Shown here: one piece after another, positions 1 through 12,419 of the stretch
How the letters are laid out: every line of letters starts with the position of its first letter
Numbering within the stretch: position 1 is the stretch's first letter
DNA from: Channa striata
Lineage: Eukaryota; Chordata; Actinopteri; Anabantiformes; Channidae
Assembly (NCBI GenBank): GCA_033026295.1
Contig: CM065178.1
Location: 24,071,781-24,135,780 of the forward strand
DNA length: 64,000 nucleotides
Direction: 5' to 3'
Translations under genes and position numbers: made by a program
The notes under the pieces: model-generated
Database searches by the model: none
The model's input: the letters and a program-made list of their open reading frames with translations, nothing else
What the model was told of the DNA's origin: nothing

Positions 1-780
1 CATTTCAGTGTAGTGTGTCATGGAAATGTACAAGATTTAGCTTCAAAAGGTTGTGTGATGCTCAGACAGTTGCAGCATGCTGCAAAAACATGTAGTGTCA
101 ATATACAACAGCAACACAATGTGTGTGTGTGTGTTCTTATCTCAGCCTTTGTGCTTTACATTAAATATATTCAATTCTCTTTCATTATAAAGTACTCTAT
201 GCTGTCAAAATGTCCAGTTAGGTAATTCAGATTCAAAGTAGTTCATTTGAGAAGTTTATTCCTAAGGCACTAATAGCAGAGAATACATTTCTAAGTAACG
301 CGGCATGAACAGTTTGAGTTGTAGGACATTTAGGATTCATAGCAAATAAGATTTTAATTTACAATATTGAGCAGGACACATAATAGTGCGCAATTTAAGA
401 ACTGTGCGTCACTTCTTCTGTTGTAGGGAGTCTATTCGGGAGCTGGGTCCTTTAGAAATCTGCCTGTCTGGACAAAAACATGACAATGGAAAGAAAGGTC
501 TTTGTCTTATTTGTCTTATTTCAAAGAATAACAAAAGAGCAGCGGAGGAGTGCAATCTTTGATTTAAATATTTACAACACAACCATCCTTTGCAGTTTAA
601 TGCGTGTTTGCAAATAGACGTTTAGGGGCACGTATACCTCAGTTTACTGTGAACCGATTGAGGGGAAATGACGCTTGTAACCAGGCGTTTGTGCAGCTTT
701 TTGTACTACAAGAAAGTGTAAGGAGCTGAATGTAATTAATTGAGCTAGCCCATTTTATGTCTTTTATATTTAAAGTGGGA
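1..780. other. Intergenic, nothing recognised
   Basis: AT-rich sequence with only short chance reading frames and a short GT run near 121-134. I see no gene, RNA gene or clear repeat here. Confidence 0.5.
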
Positions 781-784
781 ACTG

Positions 785-1310
785 ATTGTAGCTTCCAGTC
801 ATGGATCCTGGCTTCTCGTCTCCTGATCCTGGCTGCCACAGCTCCTGAAGAGATGGAGCGTGTCATCCACTGCCGAGAAGGTGATCGGCTGCAACCTCCC
901 ATGTCTTCAGGAGCTGTCCATCTCCAGCACCCGGAGACGAGCAGCCAGGATCTCACCTCAGACTTTAACTCTTTTAGCCGCTCCCCTCTGGCAAGAGGCT
1001 CCGGTCCATTAAGACCAAGACCTCATGCCACAAGAACAGGTTCTTCCAAGAACAGTGGCCAGATTCACCCCTGCCAACTTATAGACAGTCACTGCTAGCT
1101 CACATTGTACCATCAGTCGTCTTTATCTTAGTTTTGTTGTATCATACTATTTCTGTACATATTTCATATTGTGTCACAACTTTGCACCTTAACTTTTCGT
1201 TCTGTAGATTTTGTGTTTGTACCTGACACCAAACTACTTCCTGGTACCGTCAAGTGTTCTTAACTGTACCTGGCAAAAACTGATTTGTGGTTCTGATTCT
1301 GAAAATTCGA
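785..1310 (+). mobile_element. LINE fragment (L2/CR1-like): end of reverse transcriptase ORF and 3' tail
   Basis: About 240 bases resemble the C-terminal end of fish non-LTR reverse transcriptase ORFs. They include the segment around 975-1050 (cccctctggcaagaggctcc, then a stretch corresponding to the usual Arg-Ser-Ile-Arg-Thr-Arg-Thr block). They are followed by an AT-rich tail ending near a 'tgattctgattctga'-type end typical of L2-like elements. No open frame survives. The assignment is by memory of the family pattern, so the clade is uncertain. Confidence 0.6.
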
Positions 1311-1840
1311 TGGTCTGATGGTAATTTATTTTCTTTGTCCTTTCCCTCAAACCAACGTAAGAGCTACCGGCAAAACTATGACATAAAACCCCATAAACAC
1401 GTCGCGTGGCAGACTTACGTTAAGCTAACATTGAGACAAATTAGCAAAATTAATTAACAAAAAAATTCACAAGTATCACAAAATTTACATAAATCATAAA
1501 ACCAACCGTGGTACCTCATTCAAATGGAGATAAACGCAAAAATTACCATGTGTGACCGTTTTCTTCCAGCCTTTTGTCGCTCCTTGTTTCACGTTTTTCA
1601 CCTTTGCCGCCTTCACTCGCCAACTTCCGTTTCTCCGTCTATTAGCTGTCCTTTCAAAATAAGACCTTTCCGTCTCACAGGAAATCATAAAAATAAAAGC
1701 CTAAAAATAAATTACATACAGGCTTGAATTAGGCACATCGATTTTCGATCTATTTTAAGATTGATTTACTATATTTCCCAAAAAACACTAGAAGCATTTA
1801 TTTTTTGGTAAAGATTGACTGATTGACTGATTTTTATTTT
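1311..1840. other. Intergenic, nothing recognised
   Basis: AT-rich DNA without a convincing gene or repeat. A short run of TGACTGAT-like units begins near 1815. Confidence 0.45.
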
Positions 1841-1844
1841 ACAT

Positions 1845-2000
1845 AATTAATGTTTTATCTCACATTACTTTGCACATTGCATCACATTAGTGCATTCCTC
1901 TTGTTGTTTGTCATTACTTTTATTGCCTTGTATACCTGTGAGCTGTGTAACATGTTCATTTCCCCGATGTGGGATCAATAAAGATTACCTTACCTTACCT
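1845..2000 (+). mobile_element. LINE 3' tail (L2/Rex1-like)
   Basis: The segment ends in 'ccccgatgtgggatcaataa' followed by an ACCTT repeat. That is the usual 3' terminus of fish L2/Rex1-type LINEs (a conserved tail plus a short simple repeat). Only about 150 bases remain, as expected of a 5'-truncated insertion. Confidence 0.65.
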
Positions 2001-2820
2001 TGACTGACTGACTGATTGATTGGATGAGTGACTGATTTTTGATTATTCAGATTAAGGTGTCTGTCAATTTAATTACAAATCCATTACTAATTATGCATTT
2101 TTGCTGTGGATGGGCTGTTTGGTAGGCAAAGGACAAGAAACGTTTACTCTCAAAGCCAAGCAAAATGAGTTGCACTGATGAGGCCTGTGTCGGGAACAGA
2201 AGTTAGAAAGTAGAAAATAGACATATGTTGCATATCTACAATGAAAACAAAGTGACATGGATAAAACCACAGCTGTGGATTGCAGGACAAAAAGAAAAGG
2301 GAATAAGTCAGCTGAAAAGCCAAGCTTCAAGTACTGACAGCCCTGATTACTCTCCATTGTCAACACACTGACACCTTTACTAAGTCTGGGAGTAAATATG
2401 ATATTTACACAGAAGGTAAATATCTTTCAGAAGAACTTTCAGATAGCCCCCTCACTTTCAAGCAATCACATGCTTGAGTAAGATAAGATTTGATTTTGTA
2501 ACTTCTTTTATTGAGTATCTTCAATAATTTGATTTATATGTAAAATAGAATCATAAAATAGAAAGTATATATTTTCCTGTTTGCAATTGATTGAACTGCA
2601 CTTGAATTTAATAACATTTAATTAAATTGTCCCACAGCTGAGACAAAGCGTCCTGTGCTGTCACATTTATAGTATATTATATATTATATTATAAAAGTGC
2701 ACAGTTTACATATTTTGCAAACTTTTTTGCTAAAACAGTCTGAAGGGGACATTTCTGTTCTTCTAGGTAGAGACATGTCCCGTTCGTCCAATTACACGCA
2801 CCCTGACGTGCACTAAACGA

Positions 2821-2959
2821 GTACGGGCGTAATTCCTGAGGATACAGAGCTGGCATATAACGCTATAATTTGATCTATCCCACTTTTCTATGCATGCTGA
2901 CAAACCAATCATGTGTCTCCTTTATAGTCTCGCACCAGACGGAACATGTTCAAAAAACC
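2821..2959 (+). repeat. Left arm of the 139-bp inverted repeat
   Basis: It begins gtacgggcgtaattcctgag and ends caaaaaacc. It contains the palindrome GAACATGTTC. Confidence 0.85.
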
Positions 2960-3583
2960 GATAGCAATAAATTGCTATTATTACTAAAGTTATGTAGACC
3001 ATTCCTAGCACTGTAGTTCTCTTTGTTCTTCTGATTTTAATCTACATATTTGTATTCCAGCAGTACACCGTGCATACCTCTGGAGAAGACAATTAGACAA
3101 ACACTTGAAGCAGAAATGAAAAGACATGTAGCAGGGATGTGTCAAAAGCTTCCCCCACACTCGAGTTTGCATAATGAAGAGTAATTGTTCTCCGAGCTCC
3201 TTCATACAGACACTATCAGATACTTTTGGGACACAGATGTTCCTAAAGTTAAATGTATTCCTGAATTACTGCTCTCGTCAGGTGCACAAAATAAAAACCA
3301 CTTTAATTCCTGTGTCTGTGCTGAGTTCACACAGTGCTGAATTTTAGGTAAAATCATGTCAATCAAGAGCTTCAGTCCACATGGCGTTTGAGTGACTTGT
3401 TTTGATGACACAGAATAAGCTTAATAATCTGCACAGCATCAGCAGTGGCAGCAAACAGAAACATGTACCAATCAAAGGTTGGGATTGTAAGGCTCCTGCA
3501 GTTTTTTCACACAAAAGTTTTTGGGGAAAAAGGTAAAATGTAATAAAATTCTTCAGCCCATTGAGGGTATTGTGAAAACAAAA

Positions 3584-3722
3584 GGTTTTTTGAACATGTT
3601 CCGTCTGGTGCGAGACTATAAAGGAGACACATGATTGGTTTGTCAGCATGCATAGAAAAGTGTGATAGATCAAATTATAGCGTTATATGCCAGCTCTGTA
3701 TCCTCAGGAATTACGCCCGTAC
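3584..3722 (-). repeat. Right arm of the 139-bp inverted repeat
   Basis: Reverse complement of 2821-2959 with one visible substitution. The high identity of the arms argues for recent insertion or ongoing arm-to-arm conversion. Confidence 0.85.
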
Positions 3723-6700
3723 ATTAATGTGGATTTTAAGGCGTTTGTTGGGCAGGAGGCTCCTTACATTCAAGTTCAGCAGAGGTGACACAGTGAATGC
3801 AGGTGTGTGAAGAAACTTTGTGGATTTACATTTCAAAAAAAAAAAAATGCAAATAGTGTTTGACTGAGTTTGTCCGGTTTGGAGGACGTCTGTAAAACCT
3901 CACACCTGTTTTACATGAAAACACATGGACTAGTTAGATTCAAGTGACTTTTAAAGGAAGCATTACATTCCCATAAACCACACTGTATTAAAAAATCCTA
4001 CAAAAGTAAGAGTTAATTGTTTACTTTCTTTAAGTATTTCATATGTTCCAAACTGTATCTTGTTGTGGAGAGGTGCAGTTCCTGTTTCCTGTGATCCGGA
4101 CTGACTAAAGCTCCTCTAACCTTTTATTTCCACCAGCAACAGCTGTGTCGTTTTCCAGCTGTGACACAGTCCCCGGAGCTGATCGCTCTCACTTTAGTTG
4201 GTGCTTGAATCCAACAGGTGCGTCACAGCGTGTTTCAGAAGCATCTTCAGAGTGGCTCTTCACTCTGCTGAGGATATGAGCTTAGTTTATATTTTCTATT
4301 TTTGGATTCACTTCTCAGGTGTTTGCTAACCTTTAGTTTGACCCAAAAAGTTTGGAACACCAGAAGCTCTCTCAGAACTTTATGAGAACAGTTTCATTTT
4401 TGTGGGACTGAAACAATGAATAAACTTTTGGTCAGTTAATTTATTTCTATTTCATTAATCCAAAAGAAGTGGGAACGCAGCATTTCAAACTTTTAATATA
4501 GTATTTGGATAAAGTGACATCACACCAACACCCAATAAATCCAGTAAGAGATCAAAAAGTGCTCTCTCTTTGCATTGGTTCATAAACTTGGCTTGAATAA
4601 TTGCAAGACTAGAAACATGACATGATCTGGAGTCCAGTCCAGATCATGTGAGCAACACTGAATGACAGTGTTAAAACCAAATCTGCAAATAAAACACAAT
4701 TAATGCAATTACAAACATTCATTTAAAAACATGTTTTCATGAAAATTACTGCATGTTTGCTCATACTAACCATGATTTGCATTGTTTGAAATGCACTGTT
4801 CTGTTGTAGTTGAGTACTTTGAACGTCGATAATCTCCTTTTCACTTTTACTTGAGTAAACGCTCTGAGGTGATACTTGTAGTGGAGATGTTTTTGAGGGC
4901 AATATTTGCGCTTTTACTTGAGAATTGCCTTTGTGCACCTCTACCATCTCTGCACACCACGGATCACACTGCGTATGGGCCTGTGGAGACGTCTCAGAGT
5001 GGCCTTGCCGACCCTTGTCCTCTATGTCATCACTACGACCACAGTGTGGATGATCGGTGCACGCAGAACCTCATTTGGAATACCAATTACATCTAGATGC
5101 CTTCATATGTTTCCCATTATGTGGAGGGTTTGCTTTAAATGGCTCTCAGATATTGCTTGGTGCCAGACCTATCTGAGCCCTAAAATGATTATAAGTGTCA
5201 AAATGGAAATCGATTTTTCTGAATCTTGCCTGTGCTGTTGTTTGATATTGAGAAGATTTCCTACTTCGCCTCCTCCTGCACAGGTTTCTCCATCAAATCC
5301 TGGTTATGGGAGTTACTGAGACACAGCATCTGAGATTCAGAGATAAAGGGTTTTCTGAGCACAAGCAGAGAGTAATTCACCGTGGAGATGATAATAATCT
5401 CCCAGTGTGCGACATGGAGAGTGACTCGTGGGTGAGACCTTTTTGTGTTTTGAACGTGCATAAAGAAAACAAATGGACCCAGGAAGGTTCAGTATCATGT
5501 CAAACTTCATTTTTTACTAATCGTGTGAAGGGCTGTGCGTGAATACAGTAATCTATTAACGAATGATCGGAGGAATCAGCTGATGTTGTTTCAGAAGCTT
5601 CCTGTCCTGCTTGGTGCAGTACCTCCGCCTGGGGCCATATATTACGTTTGAAATTAAAGTAACAGTGTGCAGCATTTTTCAGCTATTTTCTTAGTGGCTC
5701 TGCTCCATAGCTTCTATGTGGAGAGGTGCTTTCGAGTGAGGCTCACCCTACTGACCAATCAGAGTAGAGCAATGATGTCGCCTTGATTAGATAGTTTATT
5801 ATCAGTATTCTTTATTTATTTGCAAACCTTTACCACCTCCCTCTGATGTGGGCTTCAACAGGCTGACCCTTCACAGCCCAAATCCATATCCCACAATCCT
5901 TTGCACACATAAGTTTATGTTATATTGGTGACTAGCTATCTAATGCTAACAAACAAAAGAACACATAAAATCTGTGGCAACATGAACATGTTGAATATTT
6001 AAATTTACTGTATTGATATTTGCCAATATTTGTTGTTTTTATTTACAGTAATTACTTCATCATAAGCTTAGGGGGCTTATTTTTTTATTTACACATTGAC
6101 ATGTGAACATTTAAATTGCTCATGTGACCCTGGGTAAGAGTAACAGACTTTGAGAGGCATTCATTACAAGCTGCAATAAATGACACGAACTTCTAGAAAA
6201 TATTATGCCACATCTACATGCAAAACAACTCGTGGTGCAAAACATGCCACAAAGCACAAACTCCACGGCCAGCTTTTAGAGAGTCTGACAGTTGGAAAAA
6301 CAATCCTGCTTTTGAGAAATTATTTCGAGCTGGTGTTTGTCAGGCACATTTTGAACTGAGACAAAGCATCTGAGCATTAATCTTTTGGTTTTCTGACAGC
6401 ACAGACTGAACCTACTGAGTGACATGTAAAAGTGGTTGACAAGATGTTTCAGCGCCACAATTTTGCCCCACATTTCTATGAGTCTTGGTGTCACGCTAAA
6501 GTTGAACCCTCTGCTACAAAGCTGATGCTTTACCTTGAACTGTAGAACTGTAATTTGCAACGAGGTGCCGCGTGCTGTGGACGATGAGCTTGATGTATTC
6601 ATTTATAGCCAGAGCTCCTTTCAAAATAAACTCGCTCGACGGTCAGTTGTGGTTTTCATGCGGAGCAGCGTTTGCTTTCACAGTCCTCATGTGATCTCCA

Positions 6701-7463
6701 TGAAACTCTTGTTTCTGCAGACCCCAGAGGATTGCAGGAATGCAGAAGGATGGTTTGCCTACATGCCTGCTGAATATTTGGTCAGCGGCAGGCTGCAGAA
6801 TGGACCTCAGTCTTCTGCTCACAGGCAGTTCAGCTCCTGCGGATCGTTCAGAAACTCCCTTTGGCAGTTTCTCTGGTGGCTTCTTTCCGAAAAGACGTCG
6901 TGAGTGTCCTGTAATAAATATCTCTTCATTTACTGTGGAAAACATTAAGTTGGAGTAAAATACTTCAGCAGCACCGCAAGCTTTTCCAAAGTGCCAGTGT
7001 TATTCGAAAAAACCTCTGAAGCTTCGGAAGAATTGGCGACTCATTACATTGATTTACTGTAAAACCACTGCACAGGCCTTCTCACATTGTTTCCCCTTTC
7101 ACGTTTCCCTCTCAGACATTTGTGTGATGGGCTGGTTCTTTCACAAAACAGCACAAGGTTCCACTGTTTAAAATTGTCTCTTCAGCCTGTGCGTGCTGCA
7201 TTCAGGGACAGAATGAAGACATTTCCACACTCGTAGAGGATCACAATCACTTGACTGGCCAAAAAAATAAATGTGATTTGGTTTTGTCACATCAGAACCC
7301 ATTTTTGCAATGTCTCTTCCACAATACCCTAAACATCTAAACATTTTCAGTTCATGTATTGTAGTGTAATAATAATTTTAGAATCCATCTGCAATAAGCT
7401 CATCAGTTAAACCCATTTTTTCCTTCAGTCTCTTTCCATATTTAATTTTTTTTCTTATTTCTT
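3723..7463. other. Intergenic, no gene recognised
   Basis: Only short open frames with no recognisable protein. The one local structure noted is a 12-bp perfect stem at 4620-4649. The longest frame (6535-6903) has no splice context and no family resemblance. Confidence 0.45.
4620..4649. repeat. Perfect 12-bp hairpin with a 6-base loop
   Basis: acatgatctgga (4620-4631) pairs with tccagatcatgt (4638-4649) across gtccag. The stem is shorter than a microRNA precursor, and no longer pairing beyond it is obvious. Confidence 0.7.
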
Positions 7464-7560
7464 CCATCCATTATCTGTAACCACCAACCAATCCTGTTTA
7501 AGTTCGTGGGGAGGTTGGAGCCAATCCCAGCTGTCATAGGGCAGAGTACACAGGTTTAGA
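7464..7560 (-). repeat. Fragment of a common teleost interspersed repeat
   Basis: 'catccattatctgtaacc' followed by a GGGG/GGTTGGAGCC..TCCCAGCTGTCATAGGG block is the 3' portion of a very abundant fish repeat that usually ends in GGATGGATGG. The family name is not certain. A related fragment lies at 42440-42620. Confidence 0.55.
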
Positions 7561-8363
7561 CACGGCACATGGTTAAGGTTAGAGAAAGAGTGTTATCTGG
7601 CCTAACAGAGACAAATTTAGTCACTTTACACACATTGCGTTCCCTAAACTTCCCTAACCTTAACCAATATGCTTTTCTTGTTTAAACTCAACCACATATG
7701 GTCTCGGTTTCTGTTCATTCGTTTGTTACTTTGCATCCACAAAAACATTTTTATATAAATGGGATTTGAAGAGGCGTAAACTTGCGTAACACAATAAACA
7801 TCATGGCCATTTAAGTTATTTCTATTTTATTCACGTTGTGGCTCCTTTAAGCAGCTGCACATTCATTCACCTCTTTCTATTGAGATTATGTCGGCCTTCT
7901 GAGCAGCTTTGACTCTTTACACACATGTCCACGTAATACAGACCAATTATCGCCGTGCAGCTTCACTTAAAAGACAAATTATGTTCTAATTTAGTTGTTT
8001 GGCTTGGAAATGTCACTGTGACCAAACACAAAGGAACCTTAATGCATTATACCTTCTCCAGTTCATTTTTGTAAATGGTGCATTTCTAATTCTGTTCTTT
8101 TCGTACGCTGTGAATTAGACTTTCTGTAATGTGCACTAACGCTCTTGAATTGAATAACGCCTCTTTTAATGGACCTCTTCTCTTTTTTTGACATGTAATT
8201 GAGTCATTGATCTGCTGAAGGTGACATGAGACCAGGTTCCGTAAGTAGTCAATGCCCTTAATTAGGCCTCTTCTGAGTGTCGATAAGACTCTTCTCTGTT
8301 CGGACTCACACCGGATGACCTCAAACATACAAAGTACACACGTTACACAACAGGGCAGGACGT
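7561..8363. other. Intergenic, nothing recognised
   Basis: AT-rich sequence without gene-like or repeat-like signals that I can name. Confidence 0.4.
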
Positions 8364-8625
8364 AAAGTGCATTCAGAAAGTTTTCAGAACCCTTTCAATT
8401 TTTTAAATTTTGTTAGCCTGACATAACGCTGCAACCTTACAAAATTAAAAAAATCATTTAAATTCATTTTTCCTTATGAATTTACACTCTGAACCCTATA
8501 ATGACAAATTGAAAACAGAATTTTAGAAATGTGTAGAAATGTACCTGAAGCTGCTTCTCAGATCAGGAGAAACGGGAGGAATCTGAGCTAGATTTCGCAA
8601 AAACTCTGAATACTTTTGTACATGT
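8364..8625. mobile_element. MITE-like repeat (possibly Tc1/mariner-derived)
   Basis: The left end 'agtgcattcagaaagttttc' and the internal 'ccctataatgacaaattgaa' resemble a fish repeat whose ends read CAGTGCATTCGGAAAGT and ACTCTGAATACTTT. The right part (ctctgaatactttt near 8605) matches the inverted end of that pattern. There is no coding capacity. Recognised from memory of the family only. Confidence 0.45.
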
Positions 8626-10665
8626 GGTGTTTTTTAGTAGAAACAAAACATTTCTGTGTGACTGGAATATCATGCAGCAATCTGTTCAGAAGGCTAAAAT
8701 GTGTTTGAACAGTGAGGGTTTACCAGGACATTTGTCTCAGCTCCGTTAACAAAGTCCAATAAAAACTTATCTTCATTACATCAAAGCTCAGATGGTCCAG
8801 CTGCAGGAGAAATTGTTATCAGAGGGTTGAACCTCGGAGCCAACGGGCTCCGATCATCTCTTTGAACAGTCCAGCCACCTGCTTCGGCTGCCATTTCTTA
8901 ATCCCGCTGCTCTTTCAGACTCTTGAATTCCTCCTGAGCACATCAGGGTCAAATGGTTGAATGAAGAGAGGACTTGAACGCTGTCCACACGCCAAACCTT
9001 CTTCTAACTTTTTTTTCCGTGCTGTCTTTCCAACCAGCTCTCTCTCTGAACCCACTGCTCTCTTTAAGATGAGCTGAACTGAGGCTGCAACAAAGGCGAC
9101 AAATGATGCTCTCGCTTTTCTATTCCCCCGATAAAAAGGCCTTGTACAGTACATGGCATGTCTTCTATAACTGTGTCAAAGCAGACAGTTCCTTTTTTGA
9201 TTTGACAGCTTCTACAGTACACAGTTGTAGCGACAGGAAACTGACAAATCTCATTTTAAAACCAGTGACACAATCACGCAGACAGACACAGGGTAAACTC
9301 ACATAATCCCAACCAAAAATACTGGTTCATAATTGGATCAAAACATTGAAAGAGAATCACAGACACACACATTGGCAAAAAAAGCTGCAGATCAGCAACA
9401 ATAAGCTGCTGGTGGCATGTGACAGCAGTGGCCTCAGGTGTAAAGCAAATGGCAAATTACAGAAATGTACCAGTACAAAACGTGATTCATACATTAACAT
9501 GGATTGTGCATCCACTGCCTGTCTGGATCAGCTGCCGTTGGGTCGTCAGGACATCACCGCAGCCGTGGAGGATCTCGAGCCTTGTGGATTTCACTTCAAT
9601 ACCGCACGACTTCCTGAAGACACTCGCTGCTGATTTCCCCCTGCTGCACATTCATTACACGGCTCCGTCTCTCTGACCAAACGTCGTTCCCTTCAGACAT
9701 AATTATCTCATTATCTTGTACACATGGTGGTCTCATCCCATGATGTTGATGGAACCTTATAGATATAGAGTTGCAGTATGAGCATGATGTACTTTACTGC
9801 TCCACTGGTTTGTCAAAAAAAAAAAAAAGAAGCGCGGGGTGAGTGGGGGGGCTCTGCGGTGGGCATGTTTAATGTGAAATGTCTCTCCCTGTCACTCGCG
9901 GCACAGGAGAAGTTGAAAGGCAGCCAGAGAGCCGAATCCCACCTGCCGTTTTACCTCATTAAGCCTTTCTATGAGAACACAGCTAGTGTGGCAGCATCCC
10001 AGCAGCTGCTTTTGTGCCGCTCTCTCCTTGTGAAAGGCAGATGAGAAGCATGTTGATGCCTGATTGTCTAAAGCATCCTTCATTTTTCGGCGTTTGTTTC
10101 TGTCCGTCCCAGATGCATCTTCTGTTCAAAAACACAGACTCTAAAATGAAGGTAAGAAAAGCAAGTGGGGAAAAACAATGTTTTTTTTGCTTCACCCATT
10201 GAAAAAATGCTTCCATGCCCATCTGACCTGCTGGGAGCAACGTGGGCTCTTGTACTCGGGACCTGGAGTCAAACCGCTGACCCTGTGATCCACGCATGAC
10301 AACCTTACCACTGTAGCTTTAATATTTCAAAGTTCCTGTTTCTATAAGGAACTGGACCATTGCAAGAATATGTTTTTAAATGCTGACTCAAAATTAAGTT
10401 ACAACATTTTTCTTTATGAGCTGGAAACGTTTTTATTCCACTTGTTATTAACAGATAGGAAAATAATCAAAGAACAGGAGAGACAAATAATTAGATCAGA
10501 CTTTAATTGTCCCATTTATCCCCACTGTCTCAGTTTCAAAAGCACGTCTGTTGGTTCCAGGCAACAAAATAGTGACTTCCTCTAAATAAATGGAGAATGC
10601 GAACAGTTTAATGGCAGATAAAGAACGCAGACAAAAACAGGAAACTAAAAAGGGTTTTAGTTTTT
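8626..10665. other. Intergenic, no gene recognised
   Basis: Several short frames occur (for example 9346-9633 on the plus strand), none with a recognisable domain or a consistent splice context. A poly-A run lies at 9815-9828. Confidence 0.4.
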
Positions 10666-10935
10666 TCAGTGACTCCAGGGTGTTAAACTGTCCAACAGAG
10701 ACACGATGATTAGTCCAAAGGAGAGGAGCTTGATACGAGGACGTCCAACACCAGCTTTTTCAAAACTCTGGGACTCATAATATTCCTGATGACTGGGAGC
10801 AGAGTCCAGATGGAACACAGGGTTCAGCAGCTCTGATAGATATGCTGGAGCTGTGCCATTTAAAATCGTGTAGGTCAATAGAAACACTGTGACCTTTATA
10901 GGAAGCCAGTGAAGTGATGCAAGGATCGGTGTAAT
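10666..10935 (-). pseudogene. LINE reverse transcriptase C-terminal fragment
   Basis: Read on the minus strand, the segment opens with codons for a Ser-Leu-His-Trp-Leu-Pro block (around 10890-10905). This continues into FLLTYTILNGTAPAYLSELL (10825-10887). That block is typical of the thumb/C-terminal part of fish CR1/L2/Rex-type reverse transcriptases. It ends at a stop near 10666. The catalytic palm is missing. The fragment abuts, in the opposite direction, the RTE-type element that begins at about 10936. Confidence 0.55.
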
Positions 10936-11415
10936 ATGATTAAACTAACAAGCCAGGAGAGTGTGCAGAGAAGATGGAAGGAGTATTTTGAGGAGCTGAT
11001 GAATGAGGAAAATGACAGGGAAAGGAGGGAGGAAGATGTGGATGTTGTGGAGCAGGAAATAGCAGAGATTAGAAAGGATGAGGTGAGGAAGGCTCTGAAA
11101 AGGATGAAGAGCGGAAAGGCTGTTGGTCCTGATGACGTACCTGTGGAGGTGTGGAAGTGTCTAGGAGAGACAGCAGTGAAGTTTCTGACAGGTCTGTTTA
11201 ACAGGATTTTAGAGAGTGAGAAGATGCCTGAGGAATGGAGGAGAAGCGTTCTGGTGCCGATCTTTAAGAACAAGGGTGACACGCAGAACTGCAGCAACTA
11301 CAGAGGGATAAAGCTGATGAGCCACACAATGAAGCTGTGGGAAAGAGTAGTGGAGGCCAGGCTTAGGAAGGAGGTGGAGATTTGTGAGCAGCAGTATGGT
11401 TTTCATGCCCTGTAA
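10936..11415 (+). pseudogene. RTE reverse transcriptase, N-terminal part (fingers)
   Basis: 159 codons. Residues 54-70 read KRMKSGKAVGPDDVPVE, the family's 'GKA.GPD' motif ahead of the fingers. They are followed by PEEWRRSVLVPIFKNKGD and NYRGIKL, the standard early RT blocks. The frame stops just after QQYGF, where the family continues in another frame beginning about 11400, so a one-base insertion is likely. There is no endonuclease domain upstream. Confidence 0.8.
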
Positions 11416-11605
11416 GAGCACCACTGATGCCATTTTCGCTTTGAGATTGTTGACGGAAAAGTACAGAGATGGTCAGAAGGAGCTGCATTGTGTCTTTGTG
11501 GATTTAGAGAAGGTGTATGACAGGAGGCCGAGGGAGGAGCTGTGGTACTGTATGAGGATGTCGGGAGTGGCAGAAGTACGTCAGAGTAGTTCAGGACATG
11601 TATGA
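11400..11605 (+). pseudogene. RTE reverse transcriptase, middle segment (motif A)
   Basis: This frame carries KSTTDAIFALRLLTEKYRDG and then CVFVDLEKVYDR, corresponding to motif A (F-V-D-L-E-K-A-Y-D). The sequence here has Val in place of the usual Ala. It runs into a stop at about 11605. The family sequence resumes in the next frame at 11598, indicating a second small indel near 11565. Confidence 0.75.
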
Positions 11606-12419
11606 GAGAAGCATGACGGTGGTGAGATGTGCCGTAGGTCAGACAGAGGAGTTCAAGGTGGAGGTGGGACTACACCAAGGATCGGCTTTGAGTCCCTTCT
11701 TGTTTGCTATGCTGTTGGACAGATTGACAGATGAGGTTAGACAGAAATCTCCCTGGACAATGATGTTTGCAGATGACATTGTGATTTGCAGTGAGAGTAG
11801 AGAGCAGGTGGAGGAACAGCTGGAGAGGTGGAGGTTTGCTCTGGAAAGAAGAGGTATGAAAGTCAGTCGTAGCAAGACAGAATACATGTGTGTAAACGAG
11901 AGGGATCCAGGTAGAAGTGTGAGGTTACAGGGGGCTGAGGTGAAGAAGGTGCAGGAGTTTAAGTACTTGGGGTCAACAGTTCAGTGTGATGGGGAGTGTG
12001 GAAAAGAGGTGAAGAGGCGAGTGCAGGCAGGTTGGAATGGGTGGAGGAAAGTGTCAGGGGTGTTGTGTGACAGAAGAGTGTCAGCAAGACTCAAAGGAAA
12101 GGTGTACAGGACAGTGGTGAGACCAGCTCTGCTCTATGGGTTAGAGACAGTAGCAGTGAGAAGGAGACAAGAGGCAGAGATGGAAGCAGCAGAGATGAAG
12201 ATGTTGAGGTTCTCCTTAGGAGTCAAAAGGTTGGACAGAATAAGGAACGAGTTCATCAGAGGGACAGCGCATGTTGCCTGTGTTAGCAACAAAGTCAGAG
12301 AGGCCAGACCGAGATGGTTTGGACATGTGCAGAGGAGGGATAGTGAATATATTGGTAGAAGGATGTTGGAGATGGAGCTGCCAGGCAAGAGGGCGAGAGG
12401 ACGACCGAGGAGGAGATAA
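11598..12419 (+). pseudogene. RTE reverse transcriptase, palm/thumb and C-terminus
   Basis: 273 codons. Motif B is visible as GLHQGSALSP. The catalytic motif C is FADD at 11766-11777, in the context MMFADDIVICSES, where F is normal for RTE elements. The C-terminus has EFKYLGSTVQ, RPALLYGLET and RPRWFGHVQRR blocks. It stops at 12419 after GRPRRR. The usual end of the family ORF (DVLTEDMRLAG..) is still readable just downstream, so the last stop is probably a mutation. Confidence 0.8.

Larger units (their letters stand above)
2821..3722. repeat. 902-bp element with 139-bp near-perfect inverted terminal repeats
   Basis: Bases 2821-2959 reappear as the reverse complement at 3584-3722. By eye the arms differ at one base (tatcccac against tatcacac). 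The 624-bp centre (2960-3583) has no transposase-like frame. Long terminal inverted repeats around a non-coding centre fit a foldback or MITE-type DNA transposon. No clear target duplication is seen. A TAA occurs a few bases outside each arm, which would be compatible with a PIF/Harbinger-type target but is weak. Confidence 0.75.

Noticed and set aside
2941..2952. p53 or steroid-receptor response element (GAACATGTTC) in the inverted repeat arm
   Set aside because: A single 10-base palindrome occurs often by chance, and each arm has only one half-site with no partner.
4620..4649. microRNA precursor
   Set aside because: The stem is only 12 bp and does not extend; a pre-microRNA needs roughly twice as much pairing.
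6535..6903. 122-codon plus-strand frame as a gene
   Set aside because: It overlaps a 100-codon frame on the other strand, has no recognisable domain, no promoter or splice context, and ordinary intergenic composition.
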